A DNA stretch of 60,000 nucleotides from Liolophura sinensis (Eukaryota; Mollusca; Polyplacophora; Chitonida; Chitonidae). The position numbers and the translations under genes were made by a program. The stretch's first letter is position 1; each line of letters starts with the position of its first letter. Under the pieces are notes generated by a model that ran no database searches, was not told where the DNA came from, and worked only from the letters and a program-made list of their open reading frames with translations. The stretch covers positions 31,975,608-32,035,607 of the forward strand of contig NC_088300.1 in assembly GCF_032854445.1 (NCBI RefSeq). The letters are read 5' to 3'. Below are positions 1-10,154 of the stretch, in pieces.

Positions 1-790
1 CCCCGTCACCACACTGAGCTATTGTGAATCAAATACTCACCAGTAGCTCCCATCTAGAACGTGTGTCCAAAATCCCGTCACCACACTGAGCTATTGTGAA
101 TCAAATACTCACCAGTAGCTCCCACACTGAAGGTGTGTCCACAATCCGCGTGACCACACTGGATCATTGACAATCACATACTCACCTGTGGCTCCCCCCT
201 AGAAGGTGTGTTCACCATCCCCGTCGCCACCCCGCGTTATTGAGAATCAAATACTCACCTGTAGCTCCCACCTTGAAGGTGTGCCCACAATCCGCGTGAC
301 CACACTGGGTCATTGACAATCACATACTCACCTGTGGCTCCCACCTAGAAGGTGTGTCCACCATCCCCGTCGCCACTCCGCGTTACCGAGAACCAAATAC
401 CTTGAACAATCCGCGTGACCACACTGGGTCATTGACAATCACATACTCACCTGTGGCTCCCACCTAGATGGTGCGTCCACCATCCCCGTCGCCACCCCGC
501 GATATTGAGAATCAAATACTCACCTATAGCTCCCACCTTGAAGGTGTGCACACAACCCCTATCAACACACTAGGTTATTGAGGATCAAATACTAACCTGT
601 AGCTCCCACCTTGAAGGTGTGTCCATGATCCCCATCAGCACAATGAGTTACTGAGGATCAAATACTTACCATAAGCTCCCACCTTGAAGGTGTGTCCACA
701 ATTCCCGTCGCCACACGAGGTTATTGAGAATCAAATACTCACCTGTAGCTCCCACCTTGAAGGTGTGTCCACAATCCCCGTCACCACACT
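1..790 (-). repeat. Tandem array (~72 bp) made of a TKFC exon end plus its splice donor
   Basis: About eleven units of 72-73 bp, each with the reverse complement of the GDGDCGHTFKVGA codons, then AG/GTGAGT or a close variant, then ~30 bp of intron. Donor-like ACTCAC (plus strand) recurs near 35, 108, 180, 253, 327, 446, 520 and 737; variants of the site occur near 590 (gttagt) and 665 (gtaagt). One unit near 390-410 is internally deleted. The array reaches the window edge, so its full size is unknown. Confidence 0.93.
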
Positions 791-3700
791 CGGTATCCAG
801 CTGATTTAGAATGTCCTCCACGGAGATAAGAGTCTCACAACAAGCCTTTACGGACTCGAATATTAAATGTGCCACCTCTGTTACAATCACATGAAACAAA
901 TGTATAGTATTAGGAGTAGTGGCCATCCCCATTTTTGACCAGACACAAAAAATTATGTTAGTTTACGTTTTTCTGAGGTTCAAACACTTAAAGGAAACCG
1001 GAAAACCACGACCATTTTGGTGAATATAAAATAAAGAGGACTGAAATTGATTATTTTCAGGGAAGTTCTGGAAATTAAACCATGTATAATCATTCTTTCT
1101 ACTGTGACAATCTTTGATTTCTCTCTTTATAGAGCATTCTTTAACATGTTTTTAAGAACATTTACTTTTAAAAATGTACTTGGATACTGTATGTTTGTTG
1201 ACTGGAAAGTTCCTGCCACCAAAAACGTATGGAAANNNNNNNNNNNNNNNNNNNNNNNNNNNNNNNNNNNNNNNNNNNNNNNNNNNNNNNNNNNNNNNNN
1301 NNNNNNNNNNNNNNNNNNNNNNNNNNNNNNNNNNNNNNNNNNNNNNNNNNNNNNNNNNNNNNNNNNNNNNNNNNNNNNNNNNNNNNNNNNNNNNNNNNNN
1401 NNNNNNNNNNNNNNNNNNNNNNNNNNNNNNNNNNNTGTGCAAGTGCGGTTGGCTCGTATGTATCGTTTGTTTGCATTCCTCACTCTGAAGAATAAATACT
1501 GCGCCCAGTATTTGAATAATTAAATTAGTACTCTGAAATTGAAATGCTTTGGTAGTTTTGTGACAGAAAGCATTTTTTCTTGCTGCATTATTAAAACCAA
1601 ACATTTTATTAGTGTAGATCAAAGACAGTGGATATTATTTTCTTAGGAGACAGTCAATGACATGGAATAATTTATCACAATATCATACTACTGTTATACC
1701 AACTATTCTCCTTCTAAGAAATTTATTTGTTTGATTCATCTTTCTCATCATAATCAAGAATTATTTCACTATATATATAACCGCGGTCAGTATTATGGTG
1801 GAGGAAACCGGTGTGCCCGGGGTAAACTACAAACCTTTGAAAAGTTATTGACGAATCTTTACCAAGAGTGAAGTATAGTTATATACACACGACATTAGTG
1901 GACGACAAATGACCTTCAAAAACGTTAAAGATTGGACAAACGGCCGCTTTGTTTACCCCGCGAACAGTAAGAGCGGAGTAATCCACAGATTCCCTGTCCA
2001 AGGTCCCTAGGTTGGGTTCGAACCCGCACCTCGTGTGTCCTAACGATTTAAAGGCAGGCATCTTGACCACTCTCTTACGGCACGTTCTCCATTTTCCATT
2101 AAATACATGAGCGGCCTCCGTGGCTCAGTTGGTTAGCGCAGTAGCGCAGCGTAATGACCCAGGAGCCTCTCACCAATGCGGTCGTTGTGAGTTCAAGTCC
2201 AGCTCATGCTGGACTTGAATTTAAAATCCACAACATTTAAAATCCACAACAGACCTTGGAATACCACGGCTCCTCAGATTGTGACAATTACTGTAAAATG
2301 TTTACTTTGTTCAGTGTTTACTTTTATCTCAAACAACCACAGATTGATATAAACAAAGTAATACCTAGATAAGCGATGGACCTCATCTGCCACAATGTAC
2401 ATCTCCATAAAGGTCAAGCTTCCAAGGTTGTTTAATAAGCAGGCCACATGATCACCTGACGTATAGAAACGACAATCAAAGAACAGTCCATAATTTCATT
2501 TTGATGAAATTTTTATTTTCAATGGCTTGTAGAAATGGTACCTAGACTCTTTGTATTGTTTTAATATAACTATTTATTAAATATGATTACAACACAGCAT
2601 TCTGAGCAATTCTAGACCAGAGCAAGTGACAAGATCCCGGATTTCATCGGTTACGTGTGACCCATTTACCAAATATCACACAGTGGTCACTGTTCTGGAT
2701 TTTCTCTATGTGCGATATTCCTGCATAAATGTGGATTCGTCTGATGAGGTAAGCAACCTCGAGAGCGGGCAACCCTTGATGACAACACAGCATTTTGAGT
2801 TATTCTAGACCACCGATGTCTAATAAAGTCCAAATGTCATCACTGCCTGTTTTTTTACCTAATTCTGCTTAAACCTTAGTGCTAGGGGGCGTGTACGTTG
2901 CTACTTTTAAGCACATACATGAACAGTCGGAATAAAACCCTGACTGAGGTAAAATGACAAGAGGCCGGATTACAGCGGTGATACGATTGACCATTTGCCA
3001 ACTATCACACTGTTGTCACTGCTCTGGTTTCACTCTGTATATTCTGTAGTCGTTTATACAATATACCTTTGAGGCTTTCTGTATGACACACTCGATCTAC
3101 AGTATTTGTGATACACGATTTATTTATGTTGTATATACGCACCTGATTTGACGTTTAAGTGAATCTCATTGGCAGGGTTTGTCATGTGATTCAGCATTAG
3201 CTTTACTGTTCTCGTGCGGGCATGATCTGAAAGTTGAACTCTCACGATTAAATATGGATTTATGCGGATTGACGTTAGCGGCATGCTTGGGAATACGTTA
3301 GATATCCAACATAAACCATGTTTACATGTATAAGTGAAGCAAATATAGGGAATACTCAGAGGCTGCCAGACCTTAAAGGATACATGAAAAGGTTCTGTAA
3401 AACGAAGAGTATGGTTTAAGGAAAAGCATCTTAAAGAAAGATATGCCCACCAAAATATCTATTTCTCTTTTCATTTTTGAGGCATGTTTTATATTTCTTA
3501 ATAACGCCTTTATTTTATGCGTATTCTCCGTCAACGGTCGGAAATATTCGGAAATGACGTAATCGATGAACGTACTGGAAAAACGGAATCAGCTTAGCGT
3601 CCCAAATTCGAGCTCTCCCCCATAACAAAGTTATTTAACAGGTATCACTGTTGACGTCACTACATCAGGCTAATTATTTTCCGGACTGACTGACCTCTTT

Positions 3701-4610
3701 GGCCTCAGGAAAACCATAGTTTATAGCCATTTTTACGCCTCGAGAAAATTAAGAAAGCTGGGAAGCTTTTTGTACTTCTATATGCTAGTCCACCTGATAT
3801 ACTTCGTATCAAGGAATAAAAACAGGGCGTTTCCATCAGCGTCATGTCTGATATACCTAAAATCGCAGTCCACTAAGCTGGCTCTATACATTTGAATATC
3901 ACGACCTCATTGCTCAAATGCTATGTCCTATTTATCTAGTATAAACCAGTGTTGTTCATCATCAGAAATGATGAATGTTATGAGTTACATTTTTAACTTT
4001 AGGCCTAATAAGTGGTGAAGAATTTCGTCGCTATACAGTAGCCTTATTTAGCTTCTTTGAATTGGCTAAATTCAAGTCAGTCGAAAAGTACAATATTTTT
4101 CAATCCTTATACTTCATAATACATATAGGCCCTATATACCTTCATCGTCATCACACCGGATTCCCCGTGAAGCCCTGTAAAAATTAACAAAGGACAGACC
4201 ATTACGCATGTTTTTAGACATATTATTGCTGCAGATGTGAAAACATGTTGATGCCTATCGAGAAACCAGCAATTCAAATTTACTTCAGACATGGCTTAAA
4301 ACAGCTAATGTAACAAAAACATATCATAGAACTATTAACGGCTGTCAAAAGCGTGTGCTTGCTCCAAGGAAGACAACCGTATAGAGTCTGAACTCAGTGA
4401 GAAGTCCATGTACTTCAAAAAATAATTTTATAAACTCTGAGAGTTGAGATTAAATCAGTACCCAATCCTAATTCCATTTCGTCGTCTTCGAGCTGAAACA
4501 TGGGTCCAGATCCGGGCACACTTCCGGGTATCAGACAGAGGCCGATGGTTCCTACAGCAGGCAGAACATGCGCAGAACATCAGCATCGAAATCACAATGT
4601 CGTAAAAGCC

Positions 4611-4645
<35 letters not shown>

Positions 4646-7600
4646 TTGTTGTGTTTTACGCTGTACTCAAGAATATTTCACTTATACGACACAGGCCAGC
4701 ATTATGGTGGGAGGAAACCGAGTAAAGCCCGCGGAAAACCCACGACCATCCGCAGGTAGCTGGAAGGCCTGAAGCCTTATTTAGAATCAATGTTTTGAAG
4801 TTATTGTTGTGACAGCATGGACATGAAACGATGCTTATACCCGGTCGAGTTATTGAGAATGGGGAATCTTATAGGCCGCCAAAAATGGTTTCGCTAAAAA
4901 TACACAAAACAGTCTTCTTACAACTGCAGTTACGCAGTATTGTATATAAATTATACCCAGTCCCAAGCATAACTACAAGAAAGTACGAAGCATTACACAA
5001 AAGAAACAAAAATTTGTTAAAGCCTGTTAAAGCCGGTTTATTACAAACTCACCCATGTTTTTGAAGACGAAATTTAGCACTTCCTTTATTTCCGGTAGTG
5101 ACTTTCCCTCTTCCGCCATTGCTCCAGCGATCTGACAAGGCGATGAAACGCACACTATTGTAAGGTTATAACCAAAATCAGTAAAGTTCCACCATTCATG
5201 TGATTGCCATCTCACCCAAAATGAGAAACTGATAGCCAGTCAGATGAGTGCTCATTTCTTTAGCCAAGGAAAACTCAAACACGTGCAACCGTCTGTGGAA
5301 AGATTTTTGAAAACTACGTCCAGAACTACGGTTTCTATGTTTTGATTGAATAATAATGTTTGAATTTTATTTCGGGATTTTAAGACGCTGCGATTTTCAT
5401 ACCGAAGACACTGGGCATGACACCATTATGACCCAGTGACGTCATGTTTATAATGAAGACACCAGACACGACACTCATTAGACCCAATGTGGTCAAGTTC
5501 ATACTGAGGATACCGGTGAGTTCCAGCGTGAACTTGATCACAACAAAGACACCAAGCATGGCATGCCCTCAATCCCAATGCCGACACGTCAGCACGGTAA
5601 ACATCAAACATGAGATTCCCCTGAATCCCAGTGACATGTTATTCATGACATTGAGACGTTTGACATGACACTTCACCCCAAAGTGGGGTGAAGATCAAAA
5701 ACGTCTTTTGATACCAAATCTTCCACTCCTTCTGTTTTTCTTCAAAGAAGAGAGTATCCAAAGCGAAGTACATTTACGAATAAGTACATCGTTTTAAAGA
5801 ATGTTTAAGCATGAGAAGCCTGGTTATGGTACCTTTAGGGCTAAAATTCCACCGACCAAACCTCGCCTTCCTGCTGTTTTATCCGAGGTCTGAACAGCGC
5901 AGTCATCCGAGTTAATGTAGACGTCTAGCTTGATCCCTTCTTTCTGGGCTCTCTCCATGGCCTGCCCAAACGTAAGTCTGTCACCTGTGTAGTTGTTGAA
6001 CGTCACTAATACACCAGCTACAAATAAAGGAAAATGATTTTTTGTAGATCACGGACAACGAAAGTACCAAAACATCAAAATAAACTTATTCCTTTAAAAA
6101 TTGATAAAATACACAAACACAATGCATACCCTTGTTGCCTCTACCTATGGCGCGGAGAGCGGCCAGGATATCACCGGGTGGTGGAGAGGTGAAGATCGCC
6201 CCGCTGACCGCGGCACTGGCCATCCCAGGGCCTACATAACCTAAGAAACAAGGGAGATACTGAAGAATGTACCGGTATCCTATGAAAAGTGCCATGTTTT
6301 TCAAAGTGCATCGGATTTACATACAAGTACCGGTGAATGAGTCACAGTTAGTCATGTAATACAAAAAGACTACAATGTATACAGCCAGTAACACCAGAGT
6401 AGCGACGACAGTATAATAGTTAATTTGCAACCTCCGACCATATATGCTAGGCACGGTTGTAGAAGTGAAATAGTCTAGAGTATGGCGTAGAACATCAATG
6501 AAATAAACAGTTTGCAATTGTTCATAAGTAACCGGTAAAATCCAGCCTATACCGCGTTTCTATATTATACGAACAACCATAATGCTGACTAAGCTGTGGA
6601 AAACCTACACGCGCAATATGAACACGGATATGACATAACACGTATGTGTTTTATACTAGTAAATGAATTGGAATTGCTGATATATCAGATTAGCATTAGA
6701 TGCGTGGAAAGTATCTGTATTTCTTCCTTTCTTTTTTTTAAAATAAACGTTGTTTTCAAGAATATTTTATGTCGTTTCAAGTTGCAATCTTTTTAGTATA
6801 CTGCATGGCTGGTCCCCATATACGGACACGTTTGCTGTTCTGCCTCATTAGAAAATCATGCGAAAGGCGATAATCGTAACGCTCCACCTGGTGGCCAGTC
6901 TTTCACTTACCCATAATGCTTTAGTGTGAAAAGAAAGTACCACGATCGCCAGTTTCAGTCCTATGCACGACTCGACCAAGATGATATTTGTAAAGATTGC
7001 CTGTTCATGGACTTCAGCATAATATGTCATACAGAATTTTAACTAATATTTCAAGTGAAATACGAATAGCTGAAAGGGTGCCATGTTATATATGCACTGA
7101 CTTTCTGGTGATTGAATCATTGTAGGGCTTTGGTCACTGCATGACAATCCTGAAACTCACCACAATAAGATTTGATTCTTCTATGAATTAACCTACTATG
7201 AAATCAATGTTTGTCGGCGTTTCTTTTCAACAATTTTATTTTTGAACTCAAGATAACAGGAACTATACACACAAGTTCGATAGATTGGCACATGCCTTTA
7301 TGGGATAAAAATGTCTGAAGTAACATTTTTCCATATACTTAACATATATAATAATGGAGTTTGGAGTTCGTACTCTTTTATTGACAAAGGTAAAAAAAGT
7401 CCTACTGTATCATGTGACCTGTCAAAAATGTTAGGCAACTATTTTTGATTGCACTTACTTTAACATGAGCGTCTGAACACAGTTTCACAAAGGGTGACTG
7501 AGGCCTGTGATCGGTAAATTAATGTCAGGAAAAATTGTCTAACATAGTCATATGATACACTAGCTATTCACACACCAGATCTGCTTGGTTCATGGCCAGA

Positions 7601-7783
7601 TCCTCCACCTGTCAGGATGGTGACCTTGCCTGCCCGGATGACTTCTAGGATGTCCGATCTCACAATCACGCGACTGTGGCCCCGAAGGAGCCGGAGACCC
7701 GGATTGACGGAGACAAGACCGGACAGACTGTCGTCTACACAGCTCTCTACCGTGTTCAGCAAACGTTTCCTCATATCCGACAT
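1..7783 (-). CDS. TKFC: Triokinase/FMN cyclase (dihydroxyacetone kinase), partial, nine exons seen
   Basis: The family phosphorylates dihydroxyacetone and glyceraldehyde with ATP; the animal enzyme also cyclises FAD to cyclic FMN. Exons in order: 7576-7783, 6130-6240, 5833-6017, 5053-5131, 4462-4551, 4140-4174, 3143-3226, 2365-2455, then 743-877. Visible motifs are GGGSGHEP near residue 60, GAIFTSPPPGD, NNYTGDRLTFG, the substrate-binding histidine in GLHGESG, LNHMTNP and LLNNLG of the DhaK domain, and GDGDCG of the DhaL domain. Exon phases agree except in 3143-3226, which is one base short. About 90 residues (end of DhaK plus linker) expected between 877 and 2365 were not found; the N run lies there. 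The rest of DhaL is beyond the left edge. The frame break could be an assembly error or real decay; eight of nine exons look intact, so I favour a working gene. Confidence 0.9.
743..877 (-). CDS. TKFC: TKFC DhaL-domain exon (GDGDCG)
   Basis: 135 nt reading VAHLIFESVKACCETLISVE then DILNQLDTECGDGDCGHTFK and VGAT. GDGDxG is the Mg/ATP-binding signature of DhaL. The acceptor is GTGATTGTAACAG and the donor is the consensus AG/GTGAGT. The last ~45 nt and the donor are the source unit of the tandem array at 1-790. Confidence 0.88.
1236..1435. other. Assembly gap (200 N)
   Basis: Exactly 200 N, a conventional scaffold gap. It lies in the stretch of TKFC where the end of DhaK and the linker exon should be. 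Confidence 1.
1775..2212. repeat. SINE fragments and tRNA-like sequence in a TKFC intron
   Basis: 1779-1830 resembles the conserved core of SINE type A (minus). 1960-2085 on the minus strand has tRNA-like boxes (TGGTCAAGATGCC and GGTTCGAACCC) but no foldable full tRNA. 2110-2212 is the plus-strand head of SINE type A (tRNA-like, GGCTCAGTTGGTTAGCGC). Confidence 0.7.
2365..2455 (-). CDS. TKFC: TKFC exon 8
   Basis: Encodes GDHVACLLNNLGSLTFMEMY then IVADEVHRLS, matching the DhaK VNNLGGxSxLE region. Acceptor at CTATACGTCAG, donor GTATTA, phase 2 out. The exon(s) that should follow (end of DhaK and linker) were not found between here and 877. Confidence 0.83.
2585..3065 (+). repeat. Dispersed repeat, two adjacent diverged copies
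   Basis: Two copies (about 2585-2735 and 2778-3060) share ACACAGCATT, ATTCTAGACCA, TGACAAGA, GACCATTTGCCAA-type and CACTGxTCTGG blocks. Further copies lie at 12125-12330 and, in part, 19745-19830. No coding potential; type unknown. Confidence 0.6.
3143..3226 (-). CDS. TKFC: TKFC exon 7, with a one-base frame break
   Basis: After the acceptor CAACTTTCAG the first frame reads IMPARE and then hits a stop; the next frame reads TVKLMLNHMTNPANEIHLNV and leads in phase 1 into exon 8. Both halves match DhaK, so one base is missing around GAGAACAGT. The exon is 84 nt where the neighbouring phases need 85. Confidence 0.8.
3365..3670 (-). repeat. Dispersed repeat, also at 31885-32065 and 43170-43250
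   Basis: The minus strand carries GTGACGTCAACAGTGATA, a CGGGGGAGAG-like block and AAACCATACTCTT, in the same order as the plus-strand copies inside the PKC gene. Origin unknown. Confidence 0.55.
4140..4174 (-). CDS. TKFC: TKFC exon 6, 35-nt microexon with the active-site histidine
   Basis: Only 35 nt: completes a glycine and encodes LHGESGVMTMK. The His is the residue that binds dihydroxyacetone covalently in this family. Acceptor TTAATTTTTACAG, donor GTATAT. Phases fit exon 5 (phase 1) and leave phase 0. Confidence 0.85.
4462..4551 (-). CDS. TKFC: TKFC exon 5
   Basis: Encodes GTIGLCLIPGSVPGSGP followed by MFQLEDDEMELGLG, the DhaK segment leading to the active-site loop. It lacks an ATG, so it shows no open frame of its own and was found by its phase-1 borders and the family pattern VPGSxPxF. 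A SINE begins about 60 bases upstream of its acceptor. Confidence 0.85.
4609..4765 (-). mobile_element. SINE type A, 5'-truncated
   Basis: The tail (ATTT)n is followed by GTTTTACGCTGTACTCAAGA, ATTATGGTGGGAGGAAACCG and CACGACCATCCGCAGGT. This core recurs at least 20 times in the window. The tRNA-like head is missing. It sits ~60 bases from TKFC exon 5. Confidence 0.88.
5053..5131 (-). CDS. TKFC: TKFC exon 4
   Basis: Encodes IAGAMAEEGKSLPEIKEVLN and on to FVFKNMG. Phase 0 in, phase 1 out. Donor GTGAGT is consensus. Confidence 0.88.
5390..5650. repeat. Decayed ~50-bp tandem array in a TKFC intron
   Basis: About five diverged units marked by GAAGACACxxxxCATGACAC and a following CCCAxTGxxGTCA block, spaced roughly 44-51 bp. 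The GAAGACACCAGACA motif is shared with SINE type B, so the array may have grown from a SINE fragment. Confidence 0.5.
5833..6017 (-). CDS. TKFC: TKFC exon 3
   Basis: Contains GVLVTFNNYTGDRLTFG and TAGRRGLVGGILALK, both typical of DhaK. Phase 1 in and phase 0 out. Acceptor CCTTTATTTGTAG, donor GTACCA. Confidence 0.9.
6130..6240 (-). CDS. TKFC: TKFC exon 2
   Basis: Reads GYVGPGMASAAVSGAIFTSP then PPGDILAALRAIGRGNKG, the DhaK segment following GHEP. The acceptor TGTTTCTTAG and donor GTATGC give phases 1 in and 1 out, matching both neighbours. Confidence 0.88.
7350..7500 (+). repeat. Dispersed repeat, related to the inverted pair at 14195-14575
   Basis: Shares GGAGTTTGGAGTTCGTACTC, ATGTGACCTGTCAAAAATGT and GGCAACTAT with the minus-strand copy at 14455-14560 and a diverged plus copy at 14195-14300. 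Confidence 0.65.
7576..7783 (-). CDS. TKFC: TKFC coding exon 1 (start codon, N-terminus)
   Basis: Encodes 69 residues from MSDMRKRLLNTVESCVDDSL to GGGSGHEPSRS and ends in phase 1 at a GTGTGT donor. The start is chosen because it aligns with the family N-terminus and no in-frame upstream exon is visible. A good acceptor (TTTTGTCACGTGCAG) directly precedes the ATG, so a non-coding first exon probably lies further upstream. Confidence 0.88.
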
Positions 7784-8067
7784 TCTGCACGTGACAAAAA
7801 TGACATGATTACCGATGAAGGTGATAATCTTTTAGAAAAACATGAGGATGACGATGACTGGAAGGTGTATAATGCTGGTCAAGTTATACCACAAGTCAGA
7901 CCGAGTCTCTAACATCAGACCGTATGCTGAGTTAAACGCCTGGTGAATTAATATAGAACATATAACAAGGACATCAGAGGACTCCCAATGCTGTTCACTG
8001 CATACACAGTTTCATTAATGAACGTATAGTACGTAGGCGTTATACATGTACTACACTTACCAGATTA

Positions 8068-8256
8068 CAATTAATCTGGTAAGTTGAACGGAAAGTCTAT
8101 TTTCTGAGTGATGCTAGAAAGCATTCTCTTATTATAGCACAATATTCTGTCATATTAAACTTAATATCCTGCTATTGCAATAGAATATTTATGTTGACTT
8201 AATAGAACATGTGTGTTTAACAGAATAATCTGCTGAAATAGCAGAATGCATTAAGC
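8068..8256 (+). repeat. Truncated copy of a MITE-like inverted-repeat element
   Basis: Aligns along its length with the fuller copy at 20637-20861 (GAAAGTCT-TTTTCTGAG-GAT near the left end, TTTAACAGAATAATCTGCT near the right) but lacks the right ~40-bp inverted terminus. The 69-bp minisatellite begins where it stops. Confidence 0.65.
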
Positions 8257-8269
8257 ATTGGTAGTGGTC

Positions 8270-9245
8270 GACGTGATAGTTTTGTAGACGATATAATGAT
8301 CGTGATAGTTGAAGCTGATAGGGGCAATGGTGGTGATGGACGTGATGGATATGTAGACGATAAAATGATGGTGATGACTGAAGGTGATAGGGGCAATGGT
8401 GGTGATGGACGTCATGGTTATGTAGACGATATAGTGATGGTGATGACTGGAGGTGATAGAAGCAATGGTGGTGATGGACGTCATGGTTATGTAGACGATA
8501 TAATGATGGTGATGACTGGAGGTGATAGGGGCAATGGTGGTGATGGACGTCATGGTTATGTAGACGATATAATGATGGTGATGACTGAAGGTGATAGGGG
8601 CAATGGTGGTGATGGACGTCATGGTTATGTAGACGATATAAAGCAGAAGATGGATGCAGTTCGATGGCGACAATGGTAGTGATGAATGTGATGGTTATGT
8701 AGACGATATAGTGATGGTGATGACTGGAGGTGATAGGGGCAATGGTGGTGATGGACGTCATGGTTATGTAGACAATACAATGATGGTGATGACTGAAGGT
8801 GATAGGGGCAATGGTGGTGATGGACGTCATGGTTATGTAGACGATATAATGATGATGATGACTGAACGTGATGGGAGCAATGGTGGTGATGGACATCATG
8901 GTTATGTAGACGATATAATGATGGTGATGACTGGAGGTGATGGATGTGATAATGGTGTAGACGATATAATGATACTGATGGTTGAAGGTGATAGGGGCAA
9001 TGGTGGTGATGGATGTGATGCAGAAGATGGATGCAGTTGATAGTGACAATGGTAGTGATGAATGTGATTGTTTTGTAGACAATATAATGGTGTGATGATG
9101 TGTGATATAACAGGTTATGATTGAATGTGAGGCGGGCAATGGTGATGATGGATGTGATGGTTATGTAGACGATATACTGATGGTGATGGTAGAATGCGAT
9201 ACTGCCAGTGGTGGTGCTGAATTAATGGGATAATTATGTAGACGA
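8270..9245. repeat. 69-bp minisatellite, about 14 units
   Basis: The block TGTAGACGATATAATGATGG recurs near 8283, 8352, 8421, 8490, 8559, 8628, 8698, 8767, 8836 and 8905, then less regularly to 9236. The spacing is 69 bp, a multiple of three, so both strands stay open (316 codons on the minus strand). The predicted peptides are pure repeat (His/Thr/Ile or Gly/Asp) with no start context or splice sites; I do not call a gene. Confidence 0.95.
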
Positions 9246-9294
9246 CATAATCATGAGGAAGTTTGTAAGTGACAACATCAAATAAATAAATGAA

Positions 9295-9445
9295 ATAAAT
9301 ATTGTGGCAGGGCGCGTCGATGCCGCCAAAGTGCTACCGCCACTAGAGTATGATGTCGAAGACACCAGACATGATACGCCCGGGCCAACCAGCTCTGTTT
9401 CCGGACGGTCCACACAAATATAACACTGCTTCATCCAATCGCTAA
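9295..9445 (+). mobile_element. SINE type B fragment
   Basis: Contains GTCGAAGACACCAGACATGA and GGGCCAACCAGCTCTGTTTCC, both shared with other type B copies (16440-16790, 47715-47860). Confidence 0.6.
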
Positions 9446-9887
9446 TGTATCATTACCCTAACCTATCAGCCCTATCCTATGCGCAAGCCCTATCCCATGC
9501 GCAAGGCCTATGCATACATCACGTGATCTGTTACAACACTATTCAGTAGGTATAACGGGATACTGTACCTGGCAATGCTCTGCAATGACACAAGCCCTGT
9601 AGCGTTCTGTGCTCGTATATGGTGTTCACAAACGTATTTCTGCAAGCCAATTCTTTCAAAGCTTTTGCTGAACACATTCGTAACGCATATAGCGACCTCC
9701 TTGCAGTTGGCTATATCGCCTCAAGCAGAGCACTGGCTCTCGACTTGACTGTAACCTACATATACGATGACCTGTTGATAGCGTACAGTGTGCGGAATAT
9801 AGCATGAAGATGTACGTGATTACCGTACAGTACCCTAATATTGGCTGACTATATATTATGACTAGTACTTTAATAATTTTTGGCAAT

Positions 9888-10154
9888 ATATTTATTTATT
9901 TATTTGATTGGTGTTTTACGCCGTACTCAAGAATATTTCACTTATACGACGGCGGCCAGCATTATGGTGGGAGGAAACCGGGTACAGCCCGGGGGAAACC
10001 CACGACCACCGCAGGTTGCTGCCAGACGTTCCCACTTACGACCGGAGAGGAACCCAGCATGAGATGGACTTGAACTCAGAGCGACCGCATTGGTGAGAGG
10101 CTCCTGGGTCATTACGCTGCGCTAGCGAGTTAACCGACTGAACTACGGAGGCCC
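9888..10154 (-). mobile_element. SINE type A, full length
   Basis: Runs from an (ATTT)n tail through GTGTTTTACGCCGTACTCAA, ACGACGGCGGCCAGCATTAT and GGGGGAAACCCACGACCA to the tRNA-like head (GCTAGCGAGTTAACCGACTG, GAGGCC). About 265 bp. The tRNA-derived head carries the pol III promoter boxes. Confidence 0.93.

Noticed and set aside
1047-1622. Several open frames spanning 1236-1435
   Set aside because: They are open only because they cross the run of N.
1960-2085. tRNA gene on the minus strand
   Set aside because: A- and B-box-like sequences are present but no complete cloverleaf; it fits a SINE-derived fragment better.
8189-9139. 316-codon minus-strand open frame rich in His/Thr/Ile
   Set aside because: It is the 69-bp minisatellite read in one frame; other frames on both strands are equally open.
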